NCBI GenBank assembly: GCA_016178785.1
Contig: JACOSO010000059.1
Span: forward strand, 1-64,000
From: Bacteroidota bacterium
GTDB taxonomy: Bacteria; Bacteroidota; Bacteroidia; Cytophagales; Cyclobacteriaceae
Length of the DNA stretch: 64,000 bases
Direction of reading: 5' to 3'
In this document: positions 42,014 through 50,470 of the stretch, in pieces
Numbering within the stretch: position 1 is the first letter of the stretch
Layout: each line of letters opens with the position of its first letter
The notes under the pieces: model-generated
What the model saw: only the letters and a program-made list of their open reading frames with translations
Database searches by the model: none
Told to the model about the DNA's origin: nothing
Translations under genes and position numbers: made by a program

Positions 42014-42108
42014 CGAGTAGTTTGTTTTCTGTGGCGCTATCTGTTTTCCTCCTGCGAAGAACCCTTCCCGTTAGGAAGTACGGTGCCCTATGTTGCCCGG
42101 ACTTTCCT

Positions 42109-42124
42109 CCCCGACAAGTCGGGG
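42109..42124. repeat. Palindrome copy 3 in rnpB
   Basis: This 16-bp palindrome is identical to copy 1. It forms the whole P3 hairpin between the 5' P1/P2 strand and the conserved GAGGAAAGTCC block. Confidence 0.85.
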
Positions 42125-42221
42125 CGATAAGCCGGTTTGCTTTGATGCAAAGTTAGTTCTGATAACTATCGGGAAAAACTTATTTATCTTAAATTTGATA
42201 TACCCCAAACTGCACCTCTAT

Positions 42222-43169
42222 ATGAAACTCTCCTTCAGTTTCCTCCTGGTAATACTTTTTGTATTCAACTTTTCATTTGCCAAACCCAAGGCCGACACTG
42301 TAAAAGTCGGTGCATTCATCATCAGCATTCATGATATCAATTTTCATGATAAAGAATATACGGCCCGGTTCTGGCTTTGGTTTACTTATAATTATAATAA
42401 GGAACTGGATTTCTCAAAAGAACTGGATATCCCCAATGCAAAAGACATTGTGATTGATCAAGTCCTCTCTGATACTATCAATGGTAAAATTTGGGTACAA
42501 TTGAAAATGAAGTGTACCATGAAAGAAGATTGGAAGGTGCATGATTTTCCTTTTGATAAACAGCATTTGAAAATCAATATTGAAGACGCAAACCGCGATG
42601 TTACGAGCCTTGTTTTTGTTGCTGATAACGAAGATAGCAGACTTAACCCCAATGAGGGGCTAAGCGGGTGGGTTATGGATAGTTTTAAAGTCGAAGCTAC
42701 GCAAAGTCCGTACGACACACCTTTTGGTGATCCCAGGCCGGAAGTCAAAGGTCAAACGTACTCGGCTATTATTATTTCAATGAATATAGATCGAGAGGCA
42801 CGTGGATTATTTCTTAAAATTTTCCTGGGAATGTACTTTGCATTTCTTATTGCGGTGGTGAGTTTTCTTTCGGAAACCAATGAAGTAGAGTCGCGATTTG
42901 GATTGCCGGTGGGCGGACTTTTTGCTGCCGTGGGTAATAAGTACATTATTGACTCAGTATTACCGGAGTCTTCGCAATTTAGTTTGGTAGATATTCTTCA
43001 CAGCTTAACATTCTTCAGCATATTCGCCATACTGATGACTTCTGCAATTGCATTGAAATTACACAACAACAATAGGATTGATAGAGCTCATCAGATAAAC
43101 ATCACCGGAGCGATTGTGGTGATTTCCGGCTACATTTTAGCTAATATCTACTACATCGTCACGGCTTGA
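42222..43169 (+). CDS. Pentameric ligand-gated ion channel homologue (Cys-loop-like)
   Basis: The protein is about 315 residues from ATG 42222, close to the mature length of the bacterial channel GLIC. A signal peptide (MKLSFSFLLVILFVFNFSFA) is followed by a beta-sandwich extracellular domain containing ARFWLWFTY and the family signature HDFPFDKQHLKINIED. Four helices then follow: about 194-214, 228-247, 256-279 and 293-313. The run from SETNEV through SVLPESSQFSLVD lines up with the M2-M3 region of GLIC (NLPKTPY). The Cys pair of animal receptors is absent, as in other bacterial members. Sequence does not tell the ligand or ion selectivity. An upstream frame extension to 42090 lies in rnpB. 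A TAAATTTG -7 box is at 42190. Confidence 0.8.
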   Translation: MKLSFSFLLVILFVFNFSFAKPKADTVKVGAFIISIHDINFHDKEYTARFWLWFTYNYNKELDFSKELDIPNAKDIVIDQVLSDTINGKIWVQLKMKCTMKEDWKVHDFPFDKQHLKINIEDANRDVTSLVFVADNEDSRLNPNEGLSGWVMDSFKVEATQSPYDTPFGDPRPEVKGQTYSAIIISMNIDREARGLFLKIFLGMYFAFLIAVVSFLSETNEVESRFGLPVGGLFAAVGNKYIIDSVLPESSQFSLVDILHSLTFFSIFAILMTSAIALKLHNNNRIDRAHQINITGAIVVISGYILANIYYIVTA

Positions 43170-45527
43170 TTACTCACTGCGCAAACTTTCTACCGGGTTT
43201 CGTACTGCACTTCTGATCGACTGATAAAATGTAGTAAGGAAAGCAAAGCCTAACGCGAAAAATGTTGAGATAGGAATGTACCACCAGGCTATTTCCGTTT
43301 TATAAGAAAAATGAGTAAGCCAGTTTTGCAGATACCACCAGGCTATAGGTGCTGCAATTGCCATGCTCACGATTATTAAAATAAAATACTCTTTCGTTAG
43401 CAGGGTCATTATGTTTTGAACATTAGCTCCCAAAATTTTTCGGATACCGATCTCCTTGGATCGAACTTCACTGGTAAAAGTAATGAGCCCCAAAAGCCCC
43501 AGGCAGGCTATAAGAATAGCAATAAATGTAAACGCGTTGAATATTTTTGACATTTGCTCTTCTGATTTGAACAATCGATCAAAAGCTTCATCCAGGAAAT
43601 AATAGTCGAAAGGACGATTGCTCTTATATCTTTTGAAAATCGTTTGGATAGATTTCATTTTTTCACCCACATCAATTTTAGACGTCAGCCGGATGTACAT
43701 TGCGCCCGCATATTTTGCAATTACGCCTGAAGTATCTGGTACTATACTTATTGCCATGCCGCCAACAGGACTGTGAAGGGATTCAAAATTGAAATCTTTG
43801 ATAACTCCTGCTATTTCTGATTTGGAGGAACCGAGTTGCAAAGATTTGCCCAAATCTTCCTCGGCCAGTTTCAATTTGGTCAGACCCGATTCATTCACGA
43901 TGATTTTCCCCATCAATTGATCTTCAGCAGGTTTTATTTTCCATTGAATATCAAGCGCTGAAAAGAATTGATCATCTACGTTGATGGTATTGATAAAAAC
44001 ATCTTCGTGGGTAGTTGGTGTTTGTGTAAAGAAAGCCGAAGTGCCTCCGTTGAATAAAGTAAAAGAGGCAGAAGCAACTTTTACAATCCCTGACTGATGC
44101 CTGAGTTCATTTTTAAGAGCAGCATAATGACTCGCTTCATCAGGATCAAGGTTTACTACCAGCACCATTTCTTTTGTAAGACCTAATTTTTGATTTTTCA
44201 TAAAGCTCATCTGCTTTCCGATAACCAACGAGCAAAAGATAAAGCCTATTGAGGCCGCAAATTGAGTTGTTGTGAATCCCTTGCGTATCCAGGCACCATG
44301 CCCATTTCCGCTTACTTTACCTTTGAGTGTGTCAATAGGTTTAAATTTAGAAAGTAACAATGCAGGGTAACTGCCCGATAATAATATGCAAACCAAAAAT
44401 AGAAATGCAATTAGGCTGATAAAAGTTGAACCTCGAATGAAACTAAGATCAATGGTAAGTTGAAGACTCTCCAAAAAGAACGGTAAAAAAAACTCTATCC
44501 ATGCAAAAGCAAGAATGAAAGCGGTTATTGTCATCAGGGTCGACTCAAAAAAGAACTGAGAAGAGAGGTCAATTCGCTTTGCACCAATCACTTTACGAAC
44601 ACCCACCTCCTTCGCCCGGAGGGAAGCGCGGGCAGTAGTGAGGCTCATATAATTGATGAGCGCAAGAGCAAGAATGGTGATCGCAATAGTGAGGAATCCA
44701 TACAAGTAAGTAGCGTTTGAGTTGCTGGCCGACATAACCAAATGCTGATCGACAAGAGGGTTAAGGAAATACTTTTCATCCACTGAAGCACTTGCTACTT
44801 TCTTCATGGTCTCTTCAACTTTGCTTTTGCTCACCTCTCCCTTAAGCAGCAGATAAGTTGAGTAAGCTCCTAAACTTGCCCGCGCATGCAGATATTGATT
44901 TTTTTCTGATTCGATTGTTCCAAGCGTTACAAACGATGCAACAAAATCAAATTGAATACTTGAGTTCGATGGAGGGTCTTTGGCCACACCAACTATTTCA
45001 AAGGATGATTCTTTATTGTAAGTCAAGACTTTTCCGATAGGATCTTGGTTGCCGAAATATTTTTCACTAGCTCGTGCGCTAATAATCAACTTGTTGGGCT
45101 GTGACAATAAATGATAATTGCCTTTGAGCAGAGGGAAAGAAAACACACTAAAAAACGAAGTGTCAGCAAAAATAAATCGGTTTTCAAAAAAAGGTTCACC
45201 GTTTTCGCGCTTAATGATGGCCTGGCCTTCTGCCTTCGTGCGAACGAAATTTTCCACCCCCCCATCATTTTGCAAAACCATTGGGCCGAATTGCGATGAC
45301 ATGGCAGTGACGTTAATTTCCTGACCACCATAATTCATTTTACCGGTAATTTGATAAATGCGATCGGCCTTTGAGTGAAACTCATCAAAACTGAATTCAT
45401 GAAATACAAAGAGGGTAATCAGCAAGCAGGCGGCTACGCCAATTGACAGACCTAAAATGTTAATAAATGAATAGACTCTGTTTTTGTTGATAGAACGGAT
45501 TGCGATCTTAAAATAGTTGAAGAGCAT
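43170..45527 (-). CDS. FtsX/MacB-type ABC permease (minus-strand copy)
   Basis: This is a 785-residue permease. The N-terminus FKIAIRSINKNRVYSFINIL and C-terminus NPVESLRSE are the hallmarks of the Bacteroidota FtsX-like family. Each protein fuses two MacB_PCD periplasmic domains with two FtsX membrane blocks (about eight helices). They resemble MacB or LolC/E-type mechanotransmission permeases, powered by an ATPase encoded elsewhere. None is adjacent. It abuts the channel homologue gene tail to tail with no intervening base. It is closely related to the three tandem copies at 52931-60405. Confidence 0.9.
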   Translation of the reverse strand: MLFNYFKIAIRSINKNRVYSFINILGLSIGVAACLLITLFVFHEFSFDEFHSKADRIYQITGKMNYGGQEINVTAMSSQFGPMVLQNDGGVENFVRTKAEGQAIIKRENGEPFFENRFIFADTSFFSVFSFPLLKGNYHLLSQPNKLIISARASEKYFGNQDPIGKVLTYNKESSFEIVGVAKDPPSNSSIQFDFVASFVTLGTIESEKNQYLHARASLGAYSTYLLLKGEVSKSKVEETMKKVASASVDEKYFLNPLVDQHLVMSASNSNATYLYGFLTIAITILALALINYMSLTTARASLRAKEVGVRKVIGAKRIDLSSQFFFESTLMTITAFILAFAWIEFFLPFFLESLQLTIDLSFIRGSTFISLIAFLFLVCILLSGSYPALLLSKFKPIDTLKGKVSGNGHGAWIRKGFTTTQFAASIGFIFCSLVIGKQMSFMKNQKLGLTKEMVLVVNLDPDEASHYAALKNELRHQSGIVKVASASFTLFNGGTSAFFTQTPTTHEDVFINTINVDDQFFSALDIQWKIKPAEDQLMGKIIVNESGLTKLKLAEEDLGKSLQLGSSKSEIAGVIKDFNFESLHSPVGGMAISIVPDTSGVIAKYAGAMYIRLTSKIDVGEKMKSIQTIFKRYKSNRPFDYYFLDEAFDRLFKSEEQMSKIFNAFTFIAILIACLGLLGLITFTSEVRSKEIGIRKILGANVQNIMTLLTKEYFILIIVSMAIAAPIAWWYLQNWLTHFSYKTEIAWWYIPISTFFALGFAFLTTFYQSIRSAVRNPVESLRSE

Positions 45528-45631
45528 GTCGCAGGTTTAGGTTCTGGAGATTACTCAACAATGATGCCATGCCAAAATCATGTAAATTGTATTGCTGAAA
45601 CTGATATTCAATTTAGGTCAATTTCAAGATC

Positions 45632-45645
45632 GGACGTTAGCGTCC
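45632..45645. repeat. GGACGTTAGCGTCC palindrome
   Basis: A 14-bp imperfect palindrome lies between the KUP stop and the FtsX permease start. Its complement contains CGCTAACGTCC, also found in the longer inverted repeat at 52777-52804. This suggests a second dispersed palindrome family. Confidence 0.5.
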
Positions 45646-45654
45646 CAAGAGCGA

Positions 45655-47685
45655 TCAATTTAAATGGCCGTGATACTTTAGTTCTTTCTCACGTTCGGTC
45701 TCTTCTTTTTCGCGCTTGATGCGGACTTTGGCAGGCGGCCCCACCATGATGGGCACATTCTCGACTTCAATGTTGGCTAACTCAAGGCCATACATTTCTT
45801 CGGTTGAAAGGCTATGCTTTTTGATGTAACGATAACCCTGAATAACTAAGTTATCAAACGTTGAGATTTCACTATCAACGGACGCGAGCGAATGGAGGAT
45901 GATAAATTTGAAATCGGCAGGCATGCTGTGTTTATGCAGCGAATCGTAGTGACTGATCAAATCGATCTCGGATGTTTCAGCTAAGTCGTGAAGGATTTTG
46001 TTGAATAACAAATTCACACGGTGGTCGGCCTTGAATCCTAATTTAATGCGAACAAAAAAACATTTTTTAGGAACGATGGTATCAACAGAATATTTCGAAG
46101 TGTATGGACTGTCAACAGTGTCCACATGTACAAACCAATACACATCAGCTCGCTTTGGTCGTTTCTTAAAAATAGAATATATAATGTTTGAATCGATATA
46201 GCGCTTACTATCGGCCACGGCCATGTAAACCAGATTTGTTGCTTCTTTGGGTATGGAGTTGTCGGCTTGCAAATCTTGAATCAAAGGAACATAATGTTTC
46301 AAGTCAACAAACTCTGTATGACGATCACGCAAGTGGCGCGCCTTCAAAAGAATAAACATCATCGCAAAAAATATTATTGCGATGCTATACGTAAACCAAC
46401 CGCCCTGCTCGAACTTATGGAAGTTGGAAATGAGAAATAAAATCTCCAATGTGAAGAATATAATTCCTATGAATGCCGTGCGCACTCGCGAATGCTTTGC
46501 TGTACTGAAATAGAATACCAGCAACGTAGTGGTCATTAGCATATTAAGAATGATAGCCAAACCATAGGCACCCTCCATTGCTGATGAAACGCGGAAAATC
46601 CAAACCACACCAATTGATCCAATCATTAGAATCCAGTTAATGGCAGGGATGTATATTTGTCCTTTAATCTGACTTGGGTAACGCACCTTTGTACTTGGCC
46701 AAAGTTTAAGTTTCATGGCCTCGTTCACTAGCGTAAATGTGCCTGATATCAACGCCTGACTCGCAATCACGGCCGCCATCGTTGCAACCACAATGCTGAA
46801 AATCAAAAACTGCTCAGGTACAATTGAGTAGAAGGGAATTTGCCCATTAAGCACGGAACCTTGTTTGGTTAGCAACCACGCAGCCTGCCCAAAATAATTT
46901 AAGAGCAAGGCAATCTTCACAAATCCCCAACCTACTCTGATATTTCCTTTGCCGCAATGGCCTAAGTCTGAATACAGTGCCTCAGCCCCGGTTGTACACA
47001 AGAAAACTTCACCCAATAACCAAAAGCCCTCCGGATATTTTGTTAATAAATTCCATGCATAAACCGGATTAATTGCTCGTAGCACATGTAAGTTAGGAAG
47101 CAATTGAACCAGTCCAAGCAACCCAATCATAATGAACCATATCATCATGATTGGTCCAAAAGTTTTGCCAACGACATTGGTGCCGAATTGCTGAAAGAAA
47201 AAAATCAGAACGAGAATTACTATTACAATGGGAACTGTTGGGACATTGGGATAATCGATAGTTAGTCCTTCCACGGCAGCGGAAATACTGAAAGGTGGAG
47301 TTATAAACCCATCGGCAATAAGAGAGGCGCAACCAATGATTGCGGGAAAAATTACCCAGGCGGCTTTGTATCTCCGAACCAATGCGTACAATGCAAAAAT
47401 TCCACCTTCACCTTTGTTATCGGCATTCAATGCAAGATAGATATATTTAAAAGTGGTGATCAGCGTGAGCGTCCAGAAAACGCAGCTCATCCCACCTAAA
47501 ACTAAATCTTCGGTAATCGGCCTATTGCCAACAATCGCTTTGAATACATACAATGGAGATGTACCGATGTCGCCATAAATGATGCCCAACGAAACTAAGA
47601 CACCGGCTGTTGTAAGTTTAATTGTGCGTGAGTCGTGGAAGTTTCCCATAAATACTGAGCGATCATTGGCATTGCCAGTGATCAT
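45655..47685 (-). CDS. kup: KUP-type potassium transporter
   Basis: This 676-residue membrane protein has the family signature GIIYGDIGTSPLYVFKAI at the N-terminus, then GEGGIFALYALVRRY, about twelve helices and a C-terminal cytoplasmic region (from about 480). Kup proteins import K+ with H+. Nearby K+-type pyrophosphatase (50471) and a channel homologue make an ion-homeostasis theme. The start is ATG 47685; a second Met (MGNFHDSRT) 12 codons in is an alternative. Confidence 0.95.
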   Translation of the reverse strand: MITGNANDRSVFMGNFHDSRTIKLTTAGVLVSLGIIYGDIGTSPLYVFKAIVGNRPITEDLVLGGMSCVFWTLTLITTFKYIYLALNADNKGEGGIFALYALVRRYKAAWVIFPAIIGCASLIADGFITPPFSISAAVEGLTIDYPNVPTVPIVIVILVLIFFFQQFGTNVVGKTFGPIMMIWFIMIGLLGLVQLLPNLHVLRAINPVYAWNLLTKYPEGFWLLGEVFLCTTGAEALYSDLGHCGKGNIRVGWGFVKIALLLNYFGQAAWLLTKQGSVLNGQIPFYSIVPEQFLIFSIVVATMAAVIASQALISGTFTLVNEAMKLKLWPSTKVRYPSQIKGQIYIPAINWILMIGSIGVVWIFRVSSAMEGAYGLAIILNMLMTTTLLVFYFSTAKHSRVRTAFIGIIFFTLEILFLISNFHKFEQGGWFTYSIAIIFFAMMFILLKARHLRDRHTEFVDLKHYVPLIQDLQADNSIPKEATNLVYMAVADSKRYIDSNIIYSIFKKRPKRADVYWFVHVDTVDSPYTSKYSVDTIVPKKCFFVRIKLGFKADHRVNLLFNKILHDLAETSEIDLISHYDSLHKHSMPADFKFIILHSLASVDSEISTFDNLVIQGYRYIKKHSLSTEEMYGLELANIEVENVPIMVGPPAKVRIKREKEETEREKELKYHGHLN

Positions 47686-47874
47686 CCGTTAACACATGAA
47701 ATAATAAGTTAATAAAGTGGCGATTGAGGGGCATGTAGGGCCTGTCAGGCAAACGGACGCAAATTTAAGCCAACTCAAAGGATTTTATGCGTATAAAAAA
47801 AAATATTTTAGTAAGCCTTTTCCGGGGGATAAAACCCGTTGTACTTTTACCTATAACACATAATTAACCAATGT

Positions 47875-48618
47875 ATGGCCAAAAACCTATTAACACTCTT
47901 CGTAGTTGTGCTCACTGTTGCCAGTTGCGATAATAAATCAGAGAAATTACAGACCCAAGTCGATTCATTGAAAGCCGAATTACAGACTAACCAAAAATTC
48001 GTTCAGACTTTACAAGATGTAGGTGTGCTGATGGACTCCATCGATGCTAACCGACAATTGCTTCGCGTGAATATGGTTGAAGGCACCACCTATGCCGACT
48101 ATACTTCTCGTATGAAAGACATCAACAACTATGTAAAGGATACACAGAACAAAATCGAGGACCTTGAAAAGACATTGAAGAAATCGAAAGGTACAGCCAA
48201 TGCGTATGCCGCCACGATTAAAAAATTGAAAGCCGATCTTGAAGCCAAGAATCAGGAAATTATCAAGCTGCAAGAATTAGTGTCCAGCTTGGGAAGCGAG
48301 AATCAGAATTTGATCACCACAAACAACTTACAACAAGCCGAGATCAATGATAAAGCCGCTCAGATCGAGTCAAAGAAACAAGAGCTTTCCTTGTTGGAGG
48401 AGAAAATCCAGCAGGTGCAATTGCAAAGCAAGATAAGCGAGGCCGATTCTTATTTTGCACGAGCACAAGCGATTGAAGAAGCGGCCAACCGCACCAAACT
48501 TGCCCCGCGCAAGAAGAAAGAAACTTATAAAGAGGCTATCGAGCTGTATAAGAAATCACTGAGCCTTGGCAAGACCGAAGCTCAATCAAAAATCGATGCG
48601 CTGAGCAAAAAGATTTAA
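47875..48618 (+). CDS. Coiled-coil lipoprotein
   Basis: This 247-residue protein has a lipobox-type leader (LTLFVVVLTVASC). The mature part is nearly all coiled coil (KLQTQVDSLKAELQTNQK onward; KIEDLEKTLKKSK), ending in a short helical tail (KKKETYKEAIELYKKSLSLG). It is likely anchored in the outer membrane or inner membrane outer leaflet as a spacer or scaffold. No named family is recognised. A strong terminator follows at 48642. Confidence 0.75.
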   Translation: MAKNLLTLFVVVLTVASCDNKSEKLQTQVDSLKAELQTNQKFVQTLQDVGVLMDSIDANRQLLRVNMVEGTTYADYTSRMKDINNYVKDTQNKIEDLEKTLKKSKGTANAYAATIKKLKADLEAKNQEIIKLQELVSSLGSENQNLITTNNLQQAEINDKAAQIESKKQELSLLEEKIQQVQLQSKISEADSYFARAQAIEEAANRTKLAPRKKKETYKEAIELYKKSLSLGKTEAQSKIDALSKKI

Positions 48619-48641
48619 CTGATCTAAGTTTATGAATTGAG

Positions 48642-48672
48642 AGCCTCGATAAAAAAATCGAGGCTTTTTTTT
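48642..48672 (+). terminator. Rho-independent terminator after the coiled-coil gene
   Basis: AGCCTCGAT and ATCGAGGCT form a 9-bp stem with a 6-nt A loop, followed by eight Ts. Confidence 0.9.
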
Positions 48673-48690
48673 GACCTTAAAAAGCGACCA

Positions 48691-50331
48691 CTAATCTTTC
48701 TTAACCAATGCCGTTTTTACATAATACATTTTTTCAATGGCAGAAGGATCAAAAAGCTGTGCTTCTTTTAGTTTAGCTTGTAGCCATTTCTCAGTCGGAG
48801 TAATTCTCGTTTTTCCGTTGGTCAAGATTAGTGACAGGTCAAATCCCTTGACACAATTAGTCCAGCGATAAAACACTTTGTTTCGCTCAATGTAATACTC
48901 CAGCGCTGGAATTTGGGTTGTTCTCAAGTATTGATCAAAAACTTTTGAGTAATTCCTTTTAGCTTTCCCTGAAATGTAGTTTTCAATTTGCTGAGTGGTC
49001 ACAGTTTGATGATAAAAGGTTTTGTTTAGCCCTCTCAATATTTCCCTGAACAGTTCGTCATCGTTAATGCTATGACGGATGGTGTGCAACATATTTCCAC
49101 CCTTGGGGTACATATCTCCTGAACCACTCTTGTTTACATTGTAAGCCCCGATAATTGGTTTGTCGTTTCGTATTCCTTTTCGTGTCCCAACCACATATTC
49201 AGTAGCTGCCTCTTTTCCGTAGTAGTACTCGGTGAAAAGACTTTCTGAGTAATTGGTAAAGCTTTCGTGTATCCACATGTCGGCAATGTCTTTGTAGGTG
49301 ATACTGTTGGCAAACCATTCATGCCCCGACTCATGGATGATGATGAAATCCCATTTCAGACCCCAGCCTGTTCCTGAAAGATCTCTTCCCCGGTATCCAT
49401 TTTGGTAACCGTTTCCGTACGTTATCGAACTTTGGTGTTCCATCCCCAGGTAAGGTGTTTCCACCAACTTGTAGCCGTCTTCATAAAACGGATAAGGGCC
49501 AAACCAATATTCAAATGCTTTCAGCATCATTTTGGCTTGTTTGAATTGCACTTTCGCTTTCTCCAGATTGTAGGGAAGTACATAAAAATTCAAGTCAAGA
49601 ATTCCTTTCTCTCCCTGAAGCGTGTCTGCAAAATGAACGTAGTTTGCGATGTTGATATTCACCCCATAGTTGTTGATGGGATTTTGCACAAACCAATGAA
49701 ACGTTTTTGTTCCATCAGAATTTTCTATTGTGCTTCTGAGACGCCCGTTAGAAATATCGGTTAAGTTCTTTGGAACAGTAACACTGATCAACATACTGTC
49801 GGGCTCATCGTACATGTGATCTTTGCAAGGCCACCAGGCACTGGCGCCCAAACCCTGACAAGAAGTTGCGGCAAACGGATTTCCATCTTTATCATTTGTC
49901 CACTGGAAGCCACCTTGCCATGGAGGGTTCTTCGCAACTATTGGGTTGCCGGAGTATTCAATTGAAATAGATTCCTTACTTCCGATTTTCTGCACTTTCT
50001 TGAGTGTGATTAAATACGCGTTTGCGCCCTTCTTAGTGAAGCCCAGACTTTCATCATCTTGGGTGACCTTATCAATGGTAAGTGGTGGCTGAAGATCAAT
50101 CTGCATTTCTTGTCTCGGACTAATGACTTTGTAGTGCACGGCCACCTTGCCCGAAATAAATTTATCCTCTGGTTTTACGTTTACATCCAGGTGGTAGTAG
50201 GTAAGATCCCACCAGGAGCGCTCTGGAGTAATTGAACCCCGTAACGTATCTTCCTTAGTAAAGCGATTGTCTTGAGCGTGGAGTTGGAGACTGACAAAGA
50301 GTGCTGCCGTAAAATAAATGATTTGTTTCAT
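48691..50331 (-). CDS. M1-family zinc aminopeptidase
   Basis: This 546-residue secreted protein has signal MKQIIYFTAALFVSLQLHAQ. The M1 zinc site is HESGH (333-337) with the third ligand Glu356, the HExxH-18-E spacing. GMEH precedes it where most M1 enzymes have GAMEN, a conservative change at the exopeptidase motif. It should cleave N-terminal residues from peptides in the periplasm or outside. It is shorter than classical PepN because the C-terminal domains are missing. It lies downstream of hppA on the same strand, but the hppA terminator separates them. Confidence 0.92.
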   Translation of the reverse strand: MKQIIYFTAALFVSLQLHAQDNRFTKEDTLRGSITPERSWWDLTYYHLDVNVKPEDKFISGKVAVHYKVISPRQEMQIDLQPPLTIDKVTQDDESLGFTKKGANAYLITLKKVQKIGSKESISIEYSGNPIVAKNPPWQGGFQWTNDKDGNPFAATSCQGLGASAWWPCKDHMYDEPDSMLISVTVPKNLTDISNGRLRSTIENSDGTKTFHWFVQNPINNYGVNINIANYVHFADTLQGEKGILDLNFYVLPYNLEKAKVQFKQAKMMLKAFEYWFGPYPFYEDGYKLVETPYLGMEHQSSITYGNGYQNGYRGRDLSGTGWGLKWDFIIIHESGHEWFANSITYKDIADMWIHESFTNYSESLFTEYYYGKEAATEYVVGTRKGIRNDKPIIGAYNVNKSGSGDMYPKGGNMLHTIRHSINDDELFREILRGLNKTFYHQTVTTQQIENYISGKAKRNYSKVFDQYLRTTQIPALEYYIERNKVFYRWTNCVKGFDLSLILTNGKTRITPTEKWLQAKLKEAQLFDPSAIEKMYYVKTALVKKD

Positions 50332-50419
50332 GAGACTTGGTCTTAAGAATTAAAATTAATAAACAAAAGAATATAGTATTGTTAGCAGTTGCGGATTGAA
50401 TTATCCAAGTGGCAAGTGC

Positions 50420-50450
50420 AAAAAAAAGCCTCCCAAAATTTTGAGAGGCC
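50420..50450 (-). terminator. Rho-independent terminator of hppA
   Basis: On the minus strand GCCTCTCAAAA pairs with TTTTGGGAGGC (one G-U), followed by at least eight Ts. Confidence 0.88.
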
Positions 50451-50470
50451 CTTATCAAATAAAATATACC

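Larger units (their letters stand above)
41757..42143 (-). ncRNA. rnpB: RNase P RNA (bacterial class A)
   Basis: On the minus strand the universally conserved blocks appear in order: GAGGAAAGTCCGGGC (near 42100), AAGGCCAAATAGG, GGGTAGGCTGCT and ACAGAACCCGGCTTA (near 41780). The ends pair as AGCAAACC with GGTTTGCT to form P1, giving a length near 387 nt. It is the catalytic RNA that removes tRNA 5' leaders. By memory alignment to E. coli M1 RNA, three peripheral helix positions (P3, the P12 tip and a P19-like hairpin before the 3' conserved block) are occupied by near-identical 14-16 bp palindromes. A U-rich tail follows. Confidence 0.95.

Noticed and set aside
42090-42221. 44-codon N-terminal extension of the channel homologue
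   Set aside because: It lies inside rnpB on the opposite strand; MKLSFSFLL at 42222 is a proper signal peptide start.
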